Part shown: piece after piece, positions 42,162-51,800 of the stretch
Layout of the letters: every line of letters starts with the position of its first letter
Position numbering within the stretch: the stretch's first letter is position 1
Assembly: GCA_017465475.1 (NCBI GenBank)
Contig: JAFTWC010000035.1
Span: 124,001-188,000, forward strand
Direction: 5' to 3'
Length of the DNA: 64,000 nt
DNA from: Lachnospiraceae bacterium
Lineage (GTDB): Bacteria; Bacillota; Clostridia; Lachnospirales; Lachnospiraceae
Notes under the pieces: generated by a model
What the model saw: only the letters and a program-made list of their open reading frames with translations
Databases searched by the model: none
What the model was told of the DNA's origin: nothing
Position numbers and translations under genes: made by a program

Positions 42162-43547
42162 ATGAAGAAAAGAATGATTGCACTTCTTTCCGTGCTCTGC
42201 CTGACCTTAGGATGTTTCGGCGCATGCGGAAAGACCGAAGAAACCAACAACACTGCTACACCGGAGCCGACTGCTACGGTTGCTCCGTCTTCTGAAGAAC
42301 GGGGCGACGGTCCGACTCAGCCGGAAGCTACTGCCACTCCGGAAGCCACCGCTACTCCGGAGCCGACTGCTACTCCGGAACCGACTGCTACTCCGGAACC
42401 GACAAAAGCTCCGTCAGCCGGTCCTGCAGAAGTAACCTATGATTTTAATGATTTATCTTATAACTCTTCCTACGGCACAAACTATACCGTACTGGAGGAC
42501 GGTTCCATTTCCTTACAGTATGAAGGTTTGTACCAGGAAATCAAATTATCCCTTCCTCAAACATTAGACATGAGCTATTGTACCGGTGTTTCCGTTAAAA
42601 TGAAGAGTGAAATCGGAAATATGGCTATTAAGCTTTACGATGAAGGATTTGCTGAAGTTGCTGTTACCTATGACGGCAAAACCAGTGGTATTGCTGATAA
42701 ATTCCTTACTCCTGACCCATCTACGAAGGTTGCGGGTATCGGTTTAATGGCTTGTGATAATGATTTGACCGACTATTCTTTATTTGAAGCTACCGTATAC
42801 TCTGTCACCTTCTCCATGAAGGAAGGCTGGGATTCCGGTGCTCCGGCACCGACTGCTACTCCGATTCCGGAGGATCCGAACGACACCGGTATTTGGGAAA
42901 ACAATGCAGACATTTCCTGGATTGATCCGTCCAAGCCGATGATTGCATTTACATTCGATGACGGCCCGGTAGGCACTGCAGAAACTGCTTCCTCCATTCG
43001 TATTCAGAATGCACTTGCAGCATCCGGTCAGCATGCTACCTTTTTCTACTGGGGTACTTCCTTAAGCAAGGCTACTGAGGCGGAAATCAAACGTGCTTAC
43101 GACATGGGCTTTGAAATTGGTAATCACACGAAATCTCATCAGGACCTTTCCAAATTGACTCCGGAAAAAATGCTGGACGAAGTAATGACGCAGGCTGATA
43201 AATTAACTGCTATTACAGGTTTGGAACACTTCCTTGTTCGTCCGCCATATCTTTCTGCCAATGTAAATGTACAGAAGACGATTCGTGAGCCGATGATTAA
43301 CTGCAGCATTGACAGTAAGGACTGGGCAGGTGCAACAACCGAACAAATTATCAATACCATCAATACCCAGAAAAAGGACGGTGCGATCGTATTGATGCAC
43401 GAAACTTATGCCGCTACCGCAGCCGCTATGGAAACCTTGATTCCGCAGCTTGTTGCAGAAGGCTGGCAAATTGTATCCGTATCTGAGTTATTTAAGGCAA
43501 AAGGCCTCGATCTCTTAGACGGTAAGGTATACAATAACGCAAAATAA
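42162..43547 (+). CDS. Polysaccharide deacetylase lipoprotein (NodB domain)
   Basis: 461 residues. The ATG at 42162 has GGAGG 6 bases upstream and opens a signal peptide ending in the lipobox FGAC. A Thr/Pro/Glu repeat linker (TATPEPTATPEP type) spans the wall. A beta-rich middle domain (about 90-230; YDFNDLSYNS to VYSVTFSMKEG) resembles carbohydrate-binding modules. The C-terminal NodB domain has the metal-binding pair in FTFDDGPVG and HTKSHQDLS, RPPYLSANV and VLMHETYAA, and so should deacetylate N-acetylated glycan, probably peptidoglycan or surface polysaccharide. It is convergent with recX across a terminator. Confidence 0.88.
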   Translation: MKKRMIALLSVLCLTLGCFGACGKTEETNNTATPEPTATVAPSSEERGDGPTQPEATATPEATATPEPTATPEPTATPEPTKAPSAGPAEVTYDFNDLSYNSSYGTNYTVLEDGSISLQYEGLYQEIKLSLPQTLDMSYCTGVSVKMKSEIGNMAIKLYDEGFAEVAVTYDGKTSGIADKFLTPDPSTKVAGIGLMACDNDLTDYSLFEATVYSVTFSMKEGWDSGAPAPTATPIPEDPNDTGIWENNADISWIDPSKPMIAFTFDDGPVGTAETASSIRIQNALAASGQHATFFYWGTSLSKATEAEIKRAYDMGFEIGNHTKSHQDLSKLTPEKMLDEVMTQADKLTAITGLEHFLVRPPYLSANVNVQKTIREPMINCSIDSKDWAGATTEQIINTINTQKKDGAIVLMHETYAATAAAMETLIPQLVAEGWQIVSVSELFKAKGLDLLDGKVYNNAK

Positions 43548-43583
43548 AGACAGGTACTGATAACATACATACCTATCTGTCTC

Positions 43584-43630
43584 AAAAGGGATTGTGTTCA
43601 CCTATGTGATAACCACAATCCCTTTTCTTT
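43584..43630. terminator. Bidirectional terminator between the deacetylase and recX
   Basis: AAAAGGGATTGTG pairs with CACAATCCCTTTT, an 11- to 13-bp stem with a 17-base loop, flanked by T-runs on both strands (TTTTCTTTTCCC on plus). Confidence 0.85.
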
Positions 43631-43654
43631 TCCCAAACAAATTCATATTGAATT

Positions 43655-44329
43655 CTAATAAAACAACTCTTCCTCTGTATCTAAAGCTCCCATAACTTCT
43701 TTGATATCCGAAAAGGAAAAGCCTTTTCTGAATAATGCCGCTATCATTTTTTTCTTTTTCTCTTCGTCAGCTTCCTCCGGACGATACCCTTTTTTACGAA
43801 GAAACGCTCGTATAGCTACGACTTCCGGCTGTTCTCCTCCCTCCGAGTTTTCATGTTCAAACCGATAGGATTCTTTTGCTGCCTTCAACGCTTCTTTTAT
43901 CAAATCCTTCTGAAACCCTTTTGCAATCATTTTTTGCACTAATTCCCGTTCACTGCACTTCGGTAACAAATAGAGGGCATAGCGTTCCGCAAATGAGGTA
44001 TCGTTTACATAATGAAGGTCTTTTAAATATACCAGGACTTCCTCCACAGTTGTATCCGGATACCCGTCGGAAGAAAGTTTTTTCTTAAGCTCTGTTTCCG
44101 TGTATTCTTTTTTTTCTAACAAAAACAATGCACGTCGCTTTGCCCTTGGCAAAAATACTTCTTTTTCAAACAGCGCAAGCTTCTCACAGGAGCATTCTGT
44201 CTGTACTCCTTCTGAACAATCTGTAATTCCAAGCATTCTTAAATCCTTCGGATAGCATCTGCAATAAAACTCATCCTCCGTAAAAACATCGATTTTTTTC
44301 CCTTTTGCTTCTCTTAGTTCAAGTATCAT
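43655..44329 (-). CDS. recX: Regulatory protein RecX
   Basis: 224 residues. A RecA modulator that binds RecA filaments and limits their activity. The helical RecX repeats are recognisable: RALFLLEKKEYTETELKKKL, EEVLVYLKDLHYVNDTSFAERYA, RELVQKMIAKGFQKDLI and a last KKMIAALFRKGFSFSDIKEVM. The N-terminal 70 residues are an extra domain found in Gram-positive versions. It is the second gene of the recA transcript, 90 bases after recA; the hairpin at 44353-44381 between them probably lowers its expression. Confidence 0.88.
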   Translation of the reverse strand: MILELREAKGKKIDVFTEDEFYCRCYPKDLRMLGITDCSEGVQTECSCEKLALFEKEVFLPRAKRRALFLLEKKEYTETELKKKLSSDGYPDTTVEEVLVYLKDLHYVNDTSFAERYALYLLPKCSERELVQKMIAKGFQKDLIKEALKAAKESYRFEHENSEGGEQPEVVAIRAFLRKKGYRPEEADEEKKKKMIAALFRKGFSFSDIKEVMGALDTEEELFY

Positions 44330-44352
44330 CTGTATCCCCTCTATAAGCTTAT

Positions 44353-44381
44353 AGGCTGTTACACCTTACGTGCAACAGCCT
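44353..44381 (-). promoter_or_regulatory. Hairpin between recA and recX
   Basis: On the minus strand AGGCTGTTGCAC pairs with GTGTAACAGCCT (12 bp with one G-U pair) around a 5-base GTAAG loop. No T-run follows (ATAAGC), so it is probably a partial terminator or an RNA-stability hairpin rather than a strong terminator. Confidence 0.65.
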
Positions 44382-44419
44382 GCCCTTACTTTGAATCAAT
44401 AATTTTCAATGCGGTTACA

Positions 44420-45445
44420 TTACTCTCCGTCAGACACTCCTGCCGCCTCACCGGAGAATCCATATACTTCTCGAACCTTCTGCTCTACTTCATCCATCAC
44501 TTCCGGATGTTCCTTTAAGAATACCTTAGCATTTTCTCTGCCTTGACCGATTTTCTCATCGTTATAAGCAAACCATGCTCCGCTTTTTTGAATAATATTC
44601 TCTTCCACCGCCAAATCAAGGATATCACCTTCCTTGGAAATACCCTGACCGAACATGATATCAAACTCTGCTTCTCTAAACGGCGGAGCCACCTTGTTCT
44701 TTACAACCTTTACTCTGGTACGGTTACCGATTACCTCACCGCCTGCTTTCAAGGATTCAATACGTCTCACATCCAAACGAACCGATGCATAGAACTTCAA
44801 TGCACGGCCACCGGTGGTAGTTTCCGGATTACCGAACATCACACCAACCTTTTCACGAAGCTGATTGATAAAGATAACAATACAATTGGACTTACTGATC
44901 ACTGCAGTCAATTTACGAAGTGCCTGGGACATCAAACGTGCCTGCAAGCCCACATGAGAATCTCCCATATCGCCTTCGATTTCTGCCTTCGGTACCAATG
45001 CTGCCACAGAGTCTACAATCACAATATCAACCGCACCGGAACGTACCATGGTCTCGGTAATCTCAAGTGCCTGCTCCCCGTTGTCCGGCTGGGAAATATA
45101 AAGATTATTAATGTCTACACCAATATTTGCTGCATATACCGGGTCAAGGGCATGTTCCGCATCAATAAAACCTGCAATACCGCCCCTCTTCTGTACTTCC
45201 GCCACAGCGTGTAATGCTACCGTAGTCTTACCACTGGATTCCGGTCCGTAAATCTCCACAATACGTCCTTTCGGGAAACCGCCCAAGCCCAAGGCAGCAT
45301 CAAGACTTAAAGAACCGCTTGGAACAACCTCAACGTTCATATTCGCTCCGGTATCACCAAGCTTCATAACGGAACCCTTTCCGTACTGCTTTTCAATCTG
45401 CTGCAGTGCAGACTCCAATGCTTTGATTTTTTCTGTATTTGCCAT
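44420..45445 (-). CDS. recA: Recombinase RecA
   Basis: 341 residues from the ATG at 45445, which has AGGAGG upstream (the frame stays open further upstream without protein-like sequence). It catalyses strand exchange and triggers LexA self-cleavage. The Walker A site is [14 protein letters not shown] (about residue 67). The L1 and L2 loops follow ([19 protein letters not shown], and [20 protein letters not shown]). The C-terminal domain is complete and acidic at its end. The promoter at 45513-45541 overlaps an SOS box, so it is very likely LexA-regulated. Confidence 0.98.
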   Translation of the reverse strand: MANTEKIKALESALQQIEKQYGKGSVMKLGDTGANMNVEVVPSGSLSLDAALGLGGFPKGRIVEIYGPESSGKTTVALHAVAEVQKRGGIAGFIDAEHALDPVYAANIGVDINNLYISQPDNGEQALEITETMVRSGAVDIVIVDSVAALVPKAEIEGDMGDSHVGLQARLMSQALRKLTAVISKSNCIVIFINQLREKVGVMFGNPETTTGGRALKFYASVRLDVRRIESLKAGGEVIGNRTRVKVVKNKVAPPFREAEFDIMFGQGISKEGDILDLAVEENIIQKSGAWFAYNDEKIGQGRENAKVFLKEHPEVMDEVEQKVREVYGFSGEAAGVSDGE

Positions 45446-45489
45446 AAAAGTAAACCTCCTCCGATTTCTCTTTTCGTTCATATGTTCGT

Positions 45490-45501
45490 GAACAAATGTT
45501 C
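45490..45501. promoter_or_regulatory. SOS (LexA) box upstream of recA
   Basis: GAACAAATGTTC, matching the Gram-positive LexA consensus GAAC-N4-GTTC. It lies at the predicted transcription start of recA, 11 bases from the -10 box. A weaker half-site (TTCATATGTTC near 45478) lies next to it. Confidence 0.85.
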
Positions 45502-45512
45502 TCTCTAAGATT

Positions 45513-45541
45513 ATAATACAACTATCTCTTCTGTTTGTCAA
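45513..45541 (-). promoter_or_regulatory. recA promoter
   Basis: On the minus strand TTGACA (45536-45541), 17 bases, TATTAT (45513-45518). An alternative TATAAT overlaps at a 20-base spacing. Confidence 0.75.
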
Positions 45542-45684
45542 CCGAATTTTCAAAAATAATTGGGAAAAATGTTCCGACAGGAACTTTAAGGACAATCTCA
45601 GTATAACACACTCCAGGTCCCTTGTAAATAAGGAATCCGACTGTTACAGCCGAAAATCAACCGTGCAGGAACCATTTTACTTGC

Positions 45685-45719
45685 ACATAAAAGAACCGCC
45701 CTGATTCGCGAGCGGTTCT
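45685..45719 (-). terminator. Terminator after rapZ
   Basis: AGAACCGC pairs with GCGGTTCT (45692-45719) around a 12-base loop, then TTTTATG on the minus strand. It separates the plsX...rapZ operon from recA. Confidence 0.8.
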
Positions 45720-45729
45720 GTCCTATCTA

Positions 45730-46620
45730 TTATCTGTTTTTCACTTCATGCTGATTTACCGACATATCCCTGCAGGTCAACTTTACATTTTCCCGCTTTT
45801 TTCCGAACATCTCCTGCATACGGTTTGCAAAAGCCGTGGAACGATGTTGTCCTCCGGTACAACCGAAAGCAACAACCAACTGCGCTCTTCCTTCCTTTTC
45901 ATACAACGGAATCGTAAATTCCAAGATTTCCCGGATACGTTCAAACAATCCTTCTGCTTCCGTTGTAGAAAACACAAACTCCTGCACCGGTAAATCCAAA
46001 CCTGTCAGAACACGTAATCCTTCTTCATAGAAAGGATTCGGAAGACATCGTACATCAAATACCAAATCGGCCTCTGCCGGAATTCCGTATTTATATCCAA
46101 AAGACATAAAATGAAGAAGCATCCCTTCCACGTCATCGGTTTCGGTTTCCACCATTTCTACTATCTTTTCCCGTAATGCGGCGGTTGCCAGATTTGTTGT
46201 ATCCACAATATAATCGGATATTTCACGAACAGACGAAAGTACTTTTCTTTCTTCTTTGATTGCGGAAGAAATATCGGTTTGATTTTCCATATTCATCAAA
46301 GGGTGCAGTCTTCTGCTTTCTTTGTAGCGTTTCATTAAGACAGAATCCTCACACTCCAAAAACAGCACACGAACCGGAACTCCGCGCCGTTTTACTGCCT
46401 CCAGAGCCGAAAAAAAGCTATCGGAAATATCGCTGCTGCGTATATCCAGGGTAACAGCAACTTTTCTGGAAAAATCCTTATTACTTTCCATCCAGCCCAC
46501 AACAGAAGACAACAGCTTCACCGGAAGATTATCAAGACAATAATAGCCTAAATCTTCCAGATAATCCACAGCCTTCGATTTTCCGGCTCCGCTCATTCCC
46601 GTTACAACAAATAGCTTCAT
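45730..46620 (-). CDS. rapZ: RNase adapter RapZ (YvcJ-like P-loop protein)
   Basis: 296 residues. The N-terminal nucleotide-binding loop is VVTGMSGAGKSKAVDYLED, and the C-terminal domain has the family motif AFGCTGGQHRSTAFANRM. In E. coli RapZ recruits small RNAs for RNase E cleavage; in Bacillus YvcJ the P-loop hydrolyses nucleotides and the physiological role is less clear. The gene is usually linked with whiA and yvcK in Firmicutes; here it instead follows ilvA by 12 bases at the end of the plsX operon, so it may have been relocated. The terminator at 45685-45719 closes the operon. Confidence 0.93.
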   Translation of the reverse strand: MKLFVVTGMSGAGKSKAVDYLEDLGYYCLDNLPVKLLSSVVGWMESNKDFSRKVAVTLDIRSSDISDSFFSALEAVKRRGVPVRVLFLECEDSVLMKRYKESRRLHPLMNMENQTDISSAIKEERKVLSSVREISDYIVDTTNLATAALREKIVEMVETETDDVEGMLLHFMSFGYKYGIPAEADLVFDVRCLPNPFYEEGLRVLTGLDLPVQEFVFSTTEAEGLFERIREILEFTIPLYEKEGRAQLVVAFGCTGGQHRSTAFANRMQEMFGKKRENVKLTCRDMSVNQHEVKNR

Positions 46621-46632
46621 AAGCCCTCCGTT

Positions 46633-47853
46633 TTACTGATACATTGCCTTTGACGCAACCACATTCGGTTCATAGCCCGCAGTTCTTAATGCATTTAATA
46701 TCTTTTCTTTGTGTTCCGGACCAAATGCTTCCAAAGTTATCGTTAATTCTACCGCACTGTTACGATTGATGCTGACAAACTGATTATGATCAAGACGAAT
46801 AACGTTACCTTGGTTCTCAGCTAAAATCTGAGCTACATGTACAAGCTCACCCGGCTTATCCGGAAGAAGAACGGAAAATGTAAAAATACGTTCTCTGAAA
46901 ATAAGACCCTGTTGTACCACGGATGCCATGGTAATCACATCCATGTTACCACCGCTCATAATAGCAACCACCTTCTTATTCTGGCACTTCAAACGCTTTA
47001 ATGCCGCCACGGTAAGAAGACCGGAATTTTCAACCACCATCTTATGATTTTCAATCATATCCAAGAAGCATACGATAAGTTCTTTATCGGATACTGTCAT
47101 AATCTTATCCACATTCTGCTGGATATACGGGAAAATTTTTGTTCCCGGAGTCTTTACCGCAGTACCGTCCGCAATAGTGTCTACACTCGGTAACGTTACT
47201 ACTTCACCGGCCTTTAAGGAAGCCTTCATACAGCTTGCACCTTCCGGCTCTACACCGATAACCTTAATATTCGGATTTAACATCTTCGCAAGAGTAGATA
47301 CTCCTGCTAAAAGTCCGCCGCCGCCTACCGGAGCAAGAATAATATCTACCGTCGGCAATTCCTTAAATAATTCCATGGCAATGGTACCCTGTCCCGTTGC
47401 TACAGTTTCATCGTCAAATGGGTGAATAAAGGTATATCCCTTTTCTGCTGCCAGCTTTAACGCATGCTCACAAGCCTCATCGTATACATTTCCGTAAAGA
47501 ACCACTTCTGCACCGTAACTCTTGGTACGATTGACCTTAATAAGCGGTGTGGTAGTCGGCATTACAATAACAGCCTTACAACCGTATTCTTTTGCTGCAT
47601 ATGCCACACCCTGGGCATGATTGCCTGCGGATGCGGTAATTAAACCTTTTGCACGCTCTTCCTCGGACAAGGTGCTTATTTTATAATATGCACCGCGAAT
47701 CTTATATGCACCGGTTACCTGCATGTTTTCCGGCTTTAAATATACCTTATTTCCGGTTAAATCGGAAAAGAAATTACTGTACACCAGCTTGGTCGGTGCC
47801 GTCACACGTTTTACGGCCTCACAAGCCTCTTCAAAATGCTCCATTGTCATCAT
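46633..47853 (-). CDS. ilvA: Threonine ammonia-lyase with ACT domain
   Basis: 406 residues. A PLP enzyme converting threonine to 2-oxobutyrate and ammonia. The PLP lysine is in VTGAYKIRGAYYKI (about residue 50), the asparagine loop is SAGNHAQGVAYAA, and the phosphate-binding loop is APVGGGGLLAGVSTLA. The C-terminal 75 residues (FSVLLPDKPGELVHVAQ) form an ACT domain, which may bind an amino acid and regulate the enzyme. It fits the short threonine dehydratase (TdcB/IlvA) group. The position between ftsY and rapZ is not the usual neighbourhood; no other isoleucine genes are nearby. Confidence 0.92.
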   Translation of the reverse strand: MMTMEHFEEACEAVKRVTAPTKLVYSNFFSDLTGNKVYLKPENMQVTGAYKIRGAYYKISTLSEEERAKGLITASAGNHAQGVAYAAKEYGCKAVIVMPTTTPLIKVNRTKSYGAEVVLYGNVYDEACEHALKLAAEKGYTFIHPFDDETVATGQGTIAMELFKELPTVDIILAPVGGGGLLAGVSTLAKMLNPNIKVIGVEPEGASCMKASLKAGEVVTLPSVDTIADGTAVKTPGTKIFPYIQQNVDKIMTVSDKELIVCFLDMIENHKMVVENSGLLTVAALKRLKCQNKKVVAIMSGGNMDVITMASVVQQGLIFRERIFTFSVLLPDKPGELVHVAQILAENQGNVIRLDHNQFVSINRNSAVELTITLEAFGPEHKEKILNALRTAGYEPNVVASKAMYQ

Positions 47854-47873
47854 AACTACTATCCTCCGTTTCT

Positions 47874-48800
47874 TTACTCCCCGTCAAAAAGTGCGTCCGT
47901 AAACGCCTTTGCATCAAATCGCTGTAAATCCTCGATTTGCTCACCCACACAAATATACTTCACCGGAATCTGCATCTGTGACTGAATTGCCACTGCAATT
48001 CCGCCCTTTGCGGTACCGTCAAGCTTCGTCAGTATGATACCGTCGATTTTCGCAGCTTCATTAAATTCTTTAGCCTGCGCCAATGCATTCTGCCCCGTAG
48101 TTCCGTCTAAAACCACCAGCGTTTCCCGATAGGCATCCGGATATTCCCGCTCGATTACACGATCAATCTTTTTTAACTCTTCCATCAGGTTCTTCTTATT
48201 ATGAAGACGGCCTGCGGTATCACACAAAAGTACATCCGTTCCTCTTGCCTTCGCTGCCGTCAAAGCATCAAACACTACGGCTGCAGGATCTGCCCCTTCC
48301 TTTTGGGAAATGATTTCAACTCCGGCTCTGTGGCTCCACTCGGTCAACTGTTCTGCTGCCGCTGCACGGAACGTATCCGCCGCCGCTAAAAGAACTTTTT
48401 TTCCATCATTTTTTAACATGCCCGCCAGTTTTCCGATGGATGTTGTTTTTCCTACACCGTTTACACCGATGACTAACACCACAGACTTTTTATTTTCGTA
48501 CTCGTAAGCATTTTCCGGTACATGCATCTGTTCACAAATACTTTCTTTTAACAGTGCCTTGCATTCCTCCGGATCTTTGATTTTCCGTTCTTTTACTTTT
48601 TCTTTTAAATCATCGATGACTGCTTCCGTGGTAGCCATTCCCATGTCCGCCATAATGAGAATCTCTTCCAGTTCTTCATAAAAGTCATCATCAATCCCGG
48701 AAAAACCGGAAAACAAAGAATCAAACCCGTTGGCAATCTGTTTTCTTGTTTTTGACAAGCCTTCCGCAAGTCTGCCGAAAAAACCTTTTTTCTCGCCCAT
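47874..48800 (-). CDS. ftsY: Signal recognition particle receptor FtsY
   Basis: 308 residues. It docks SRP-ribosome complexes at the membrane translocon. The NG domain is complete: GVNGVGKTTSIGKLAGML (P-loop), AADTFRAAAAEQL, LLCDTAGRLHNKKNLMEEL and ILTKLDGTAKGG. The long acidic N-terminal A domain of E. coli FtsY is absent, as in most Gram-positives; a short lysine-rich helix (GFFGRLAEGLSKTRKQI) probably binds the membrane. It follows smc by 45 bases, the usual smc-ftsY order. Confidence 0.97.
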   Translation of the reverse strand: MGEKKGFFGRLAEGLSKTRKQIANGFDSLFSGFSGIDDDFYEELEEILIMADMGMATTEAVIDDLKEKVKERKIKDPEECKALLKESICEQMHVPENAYEYENKKSVVLVIGVNGVGKTTSIGKLAGMLKNDGKKVLLAAADTFRAAAAEQLTEWSHRAGVEIISQKEGADPAAVVFDALTAAKARGTDVLLCDTAGRLHNKKNLMEELKKIDRVIEREYPDAYRETLVVLDGTTGQNALAQAKEFNEAAKIDGIILTKLDGTAKGGIAVAIQSQMQIPVKYICVGEQIEDLQRFDAKAFTDALFDGE

Positions 48801-48845
48801 ACTTTCCTCCTGTTTTTTCTTTCTTCCCCCAGATATACGCCTCTT

Positions 48846-51800
48846 TTATGCGTCTAACTTATCTTCGATTAAATTTACGGAAACCAACGTAGAAACACCT
48901 TTTTCCTGCATGGTAATACCGTATAACGTATCCGCAGCAGCCATGGTTCCCCGACGATGAGTAATTACAATAAACTGGGTATGCTTTGTCAGTTTATGTA
49001 AATATCCGGCATAACGCTTTACATTGGAGTCATCCAATGCTGCCTCAATTTCATCCAACAGACAGAACGGAGACGGTTTTAAATTCTGAATTGCAAACAA
49101 AAGTGCAATGGCCGTCAATGCCTTTTCTCCACCGGATAGCTGCATCATATTCTGAAGTTTCTTTCCCGGCGGCTGTGCATTAATCCGCACCCCTGCCGAA
49201 AGAATGTCTTCTTCTTCCTGTAACTCTAACGTACCCTTACCGCCACCGAACAGTTCACGGAATACTTCATCAAACTGCTCCTTAATCTGCTCAAACTTTT
49301 CTTCAAACTGCACACGCATTTTTTCATCCAGTTCGGAAATCATGGCAGTCAGTGTCTCACCCGCCGTAACAAGGTCATTACGCTGTGCATCCAGGAACGT
49401 AAAACGCTCCATACAGTCACGATATTCCTCAATGGCATTCACATTTACGGAGCCGAGACCCTTAATCTTATTCTTTAACTCCTGCACACGCTTCTTTGCT
49501 TGCGGAAGACTGTCGAATAATTCATTTTTTAACTCTGCGGCATCCGACAACGTCATTTCGTACTCGTCCCACATGTACGTACACTGAGCTTCGATTTGTT
49601 CCTTCAATTTGTCTTTCTTGTCATTTAATCGGAACAACTCCTTGTCAAGTTCTGCGCGACGTTCATATAAGGCCTCTCTTTTTGCTAACACATTTTTATG
49701 TTTTACAGTTGCATCATCACGACGTTTTGCAATATCTTCCGCTTCTTTTTCCATGGCACCGCAAACCTTATATAGGGTTTCGATATCCTGTTTTGTACGG
49801 GTAATTGCCGCCTCTTTTTCGGAAACCGCATCCACCGCACCGGCACCTTCATCGGAAAGCTGGTTCTCCTCTCCGGTCAGCTTTGCAATTTCCCCTTCGA
49901 TTCGGGCGATGTTTTCTGCCAAAAACTGATTACTTTGTTTTACAGTACTCAGTTCCATACGAAGGCTTTCTCCCTTTTCCATGGCATACTGCTCTAACCG
50001 GCGCTCTTCCTCTAATAAATGACCGCATTCTTCAATTCCTGCATCATTGCGTTTACTTGCCTGCTCATTTTCAACAAGGGCAAGTTCCATCTTCTCAATG
50101 TTCTCGGAAAGTTCCTTTTCCTGTAACTCAATTTCTGCAAGTTCTCTCTGAATCTCGTCAAAGGAAGACAAACGTTCCTTTGCTTCTTCTTCTACACGAT
50201 CAAGCTCCAGCTTTGCCGTATTCTGTAATAAAAATTCCTCCTGAAGTGCTGCTTTTGATTGCTCCAAGCGCGCGCTGATTTCTTCCCGCTTCGTACGAAG
50301 AAGGTTTCTGCGTTCTTCCATGGAGGCAAGACGTTCTCCCAGCTCTTCCACACGCTTTTGTGCTTCTTCCACTTCACGACGTCTTCCAAGCAAATTGCTG
50401 GCATTTTTATAGGCTCCGCCGGAAATGGAACCTCCCGGGTTTAACTGCTCACCTTCTAATGTTACGATTCTGAGGGAATAACGATACTTCTTCGCCAACT
50501 GTAATGCATTATCAATGGTATCCGCCACCACAATTCTTCCCAACAGGAAGGAAATCACGGATTGGAACCGGGACTCTGTGCTGACAAGATCAGCCGCATA
50601 ACCGATAACACCTTTTTCTCTCCTAACATCCTCTGTGTTACCGCCGGAACGTTCTTTTACTGCATCCAACGGAAGGAACGTCGCCCTGCCGGCCTTGTTC
50701 TGCTTTAAGAACTGTACCATACGCTTTGCAGTTGCTTCCGTGTCGGTAACAATATTCTGAATGTTGCCGCCAAGCGCAGTCTCTATGGCAACCTCATACT
50801 GTTTTTCCACTTCAAATATGTCCGCAACAACACCGATAATACCGGACTCTTTTTCTTTTTGTTCCATTACACGACGAATACCACCACCGTATCCGTCATA
50901 GCGTTCGGAAATATTTCGCAAAGACTCTGCTTTTGACTGTTCTCTGATACAGTCTCTCTGGGCCTGTTCATAAGTATCCCGAATTCTGTTTAACTCTTCC
51001 CTGATTTTCGTCAGTTCAGCTTCATCCGCACGATTTCCTGCCAAACGCTCGGAAATTTTATCGGAAATATCAGCAAGACGAGTTCTTTTTTCTTCCACCG
51101 AGGACTCCGCTATGGATTTATCATTCTGACTCTGTAAAATCTTCTGCGTAAGGGCAGACTTTTTAATCTGATTCTGCTCTTTTATGGTCCGATACCGCTG
51201 TACATTGGTATTGATGGTTCCGTTCTCGGTCAGAAGACGGAATACATCCGCATTACGGTTTTCAATCTCATTGGTATAGCCATTGATACGTTCCCTGATT
51301 TCTTCCAGTTCCCGATCGGCTTCTTCTTTTGCATCTTCCAAACGATTCCGGTTTCGATCGGATTCCAACTTTTCGTTTTTATAACGGGCAAGTTCATTTA
51401 ATTTTTCTTCTCGTTCCCGTTCTACAACGCTTTTACGCTCCTTATAGTGGGACTCGCTGACACGAATTGTAGAAATCTGCTCCATTAAGAGCTTAATTTC
51501 ACTTTCATTCTTCTGAATTTCCAACTGTAAGTCACTTTTTCTTGCTGCGTTCTCCGCTAACAGTTCTGACAATGCGGTAGCTTCCTGCTCCAGCTTCTCA
51601 TATAATTCTTTACTGTTTTCATATTCCGCAGAAGTTTCGTTAAAATCATTCTGTACAATGGAAATCTTTTCTTCTAAATCCTGCTCGGCCTCTTCCTGCT
51701 TTTCGTGTTCCAAAAGAAACGCATTGACTTCTACCTGCTTTAATTCTTCTTTTAACTGCAGGTACTCTTTTGCTGCCGTTTGCTGTCGTTCAAGCGGACC

